A program made the translations under genes and the position numbers. A stretch of 5,220 nt of DNA. Origin: Candidatus Coatesiibacteriota bacterium. Lineage in GTDB: Bacteria; RBG-13-66-14. The notes beneath the pieces are model-generated. The model made no database searches. It was not told the DNA's origin and saw nothing but the letters and a program-made list of their open reading frames with translations. Shown here one piece after another: positions 4,840-5,220 of the stretch (position 1 is the stretch's first letter; the number at the start of each line of letters is the position of its first letter). The stretch lies in NCBI GenBank assembly GCA_014728185.1, contig WJMB01000330.1, positions 1 through 5,220 on the forward strand, written 5' to 3'.

Positions 4840-5220
4840 ATGGCCATTCTGATCGACGAGAAATCCCGGATCCTGGTCCAGGGCGTCACGGGCAAGACCG
4901 GCAGCTTCCACACCGGCCGGATGAAGAGCTACGGCACCAACATCGTCGCCGGTACCTCGCCGGGCAAGGGCGGCCAAGAGGTCGAGGGCGTGCCCGTCTT
5001 CGACACCGTCGCCGAAGCCGTCGAGGCCACGGGCTGCGATACCAGCGTGCTCTTCCTGCCGGCGCGCTTCGTCCTCGACTCCGCCGTCGAGGCCTGCCGC
5101 GCGGGGATCAAGCTCGTCGTCGTCGTGCCCGAGCACATCCCGGTCCACGACATTCTCAAGCTGCGCGAGATCAGCGAGCGCCACGGCACCCGCATCGTCG
5201 GCGGCAACACCCCGGGGCTG
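4840..5220 (+). CDS. sucD: Succinyl-CoA synthetase, alpha subunit (5' part, cut by window end)
   Basis: Alpha subunit of succinyl-CoA synthetase (ADP- or GDP-forming), the cytoplasmic TCA-cycle enzyme that makes a nucleoside triphosphate from succinyl-CoA. The first 127 codons are present, about 40 percent of the usual 290 or so. ATG 4840 follows AAAGGA (4824-4829) and a nearer GGA (4831-4833). The CoA-binding Rossmann domain is clear: QGVTGKTGSFHTG at 14-26, GTSPGKGG at 38-45, GVPVFDTVAEAV from 50, and PEHIPVHD at 97-104, close to the EGIP segment of the family. RIVGGNTPG at 118-126 has Gly where most homologues have Pro (GPNxPG). The phosphorylated histidine lies beyond the window. sucC usually sits directly upstream but is not here; it may follow downstream or be elsewhere. 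Proximity to korAB fits a shared 2-oxoglutarate to succinate route. Confidence 0.92.
   Translation, partial: MAILIDEKSRILVQGVTGKTGSFHTGRMKSYGTNIVAGTSPGKGGQEVEGVPVFDTVAEAVEATGCDTSVLFLPARFVLDSAVEACRAGIKLVVVVPEHIPVHDILKLREISERHGTRIVGGNTPGL

Overview
The window comes from a GC-rich bacterium. Its three recognisable genes encode a ferredoxin-linked 2-oxoacid oxidoreductase (alpha and beta subunits) and succinyl-CoA synthetase alpha, which suggests anaerobic or microaerophilic central metabolism. The lineage cannot be fixed from sequence alone; an uncultivated, high-GC anaerobic group is a guess.

Layout: 1-433 is AT-richer non-coding DNA holding the left copy of a repeat of about 400 bp. Next come korA (495-2189, TTG start) and korB (2240-3115), closed by a clear intrinsic terminator at 3152-3182. 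From 3183 to about 4013 the DNA is AT-richer again. It contains the remnant of a small frameshifted minus-strand gene (3264-3595), and directly upstream of that remnant the right copy of the same repeat in opposite orientation (about 3604-4013). Region 4014-4839 has only doubtful small ORFs, plus promoter-like and terminator-like signals ahead of sucD. sucD (4840 onward) runs off the right edge.

How the genes fit: KorAB would convert a 2-oxoacid plus CoA to an acyl-CoA, CO2 and reduced ferredoxin. sucD nearby points to 2-oxoglutarate as the substrate, because succinyl-CoA, the product, is what SucCD uses to make ATP or GTP. The two loci are separated by about 1.7 kb of unrelated low-GC DNA and a terminator, so they are probably transcribed separately.

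The main non-routine signal is the pair of diverged inverted repeats bracketing korAB. The outermost 112 aligned columns match at 99 positions by hand count. Two inner blocks are also conserved: a promoter-like box and a 17-bp palindrome. A hairpin with a bulge at the same place occurs in both copies. Each copy points inward, ending just upstream of a coding start (korA on the left, the frameshifted ORF on the right). An 11-bp direct repeat at 3-13 and 434-444 brackets the left copy and may be a target-site duplication. The best reading is a dispersed non-coding or mobile repeat family carrying regulatory signals. I do not recognise it as a known family.
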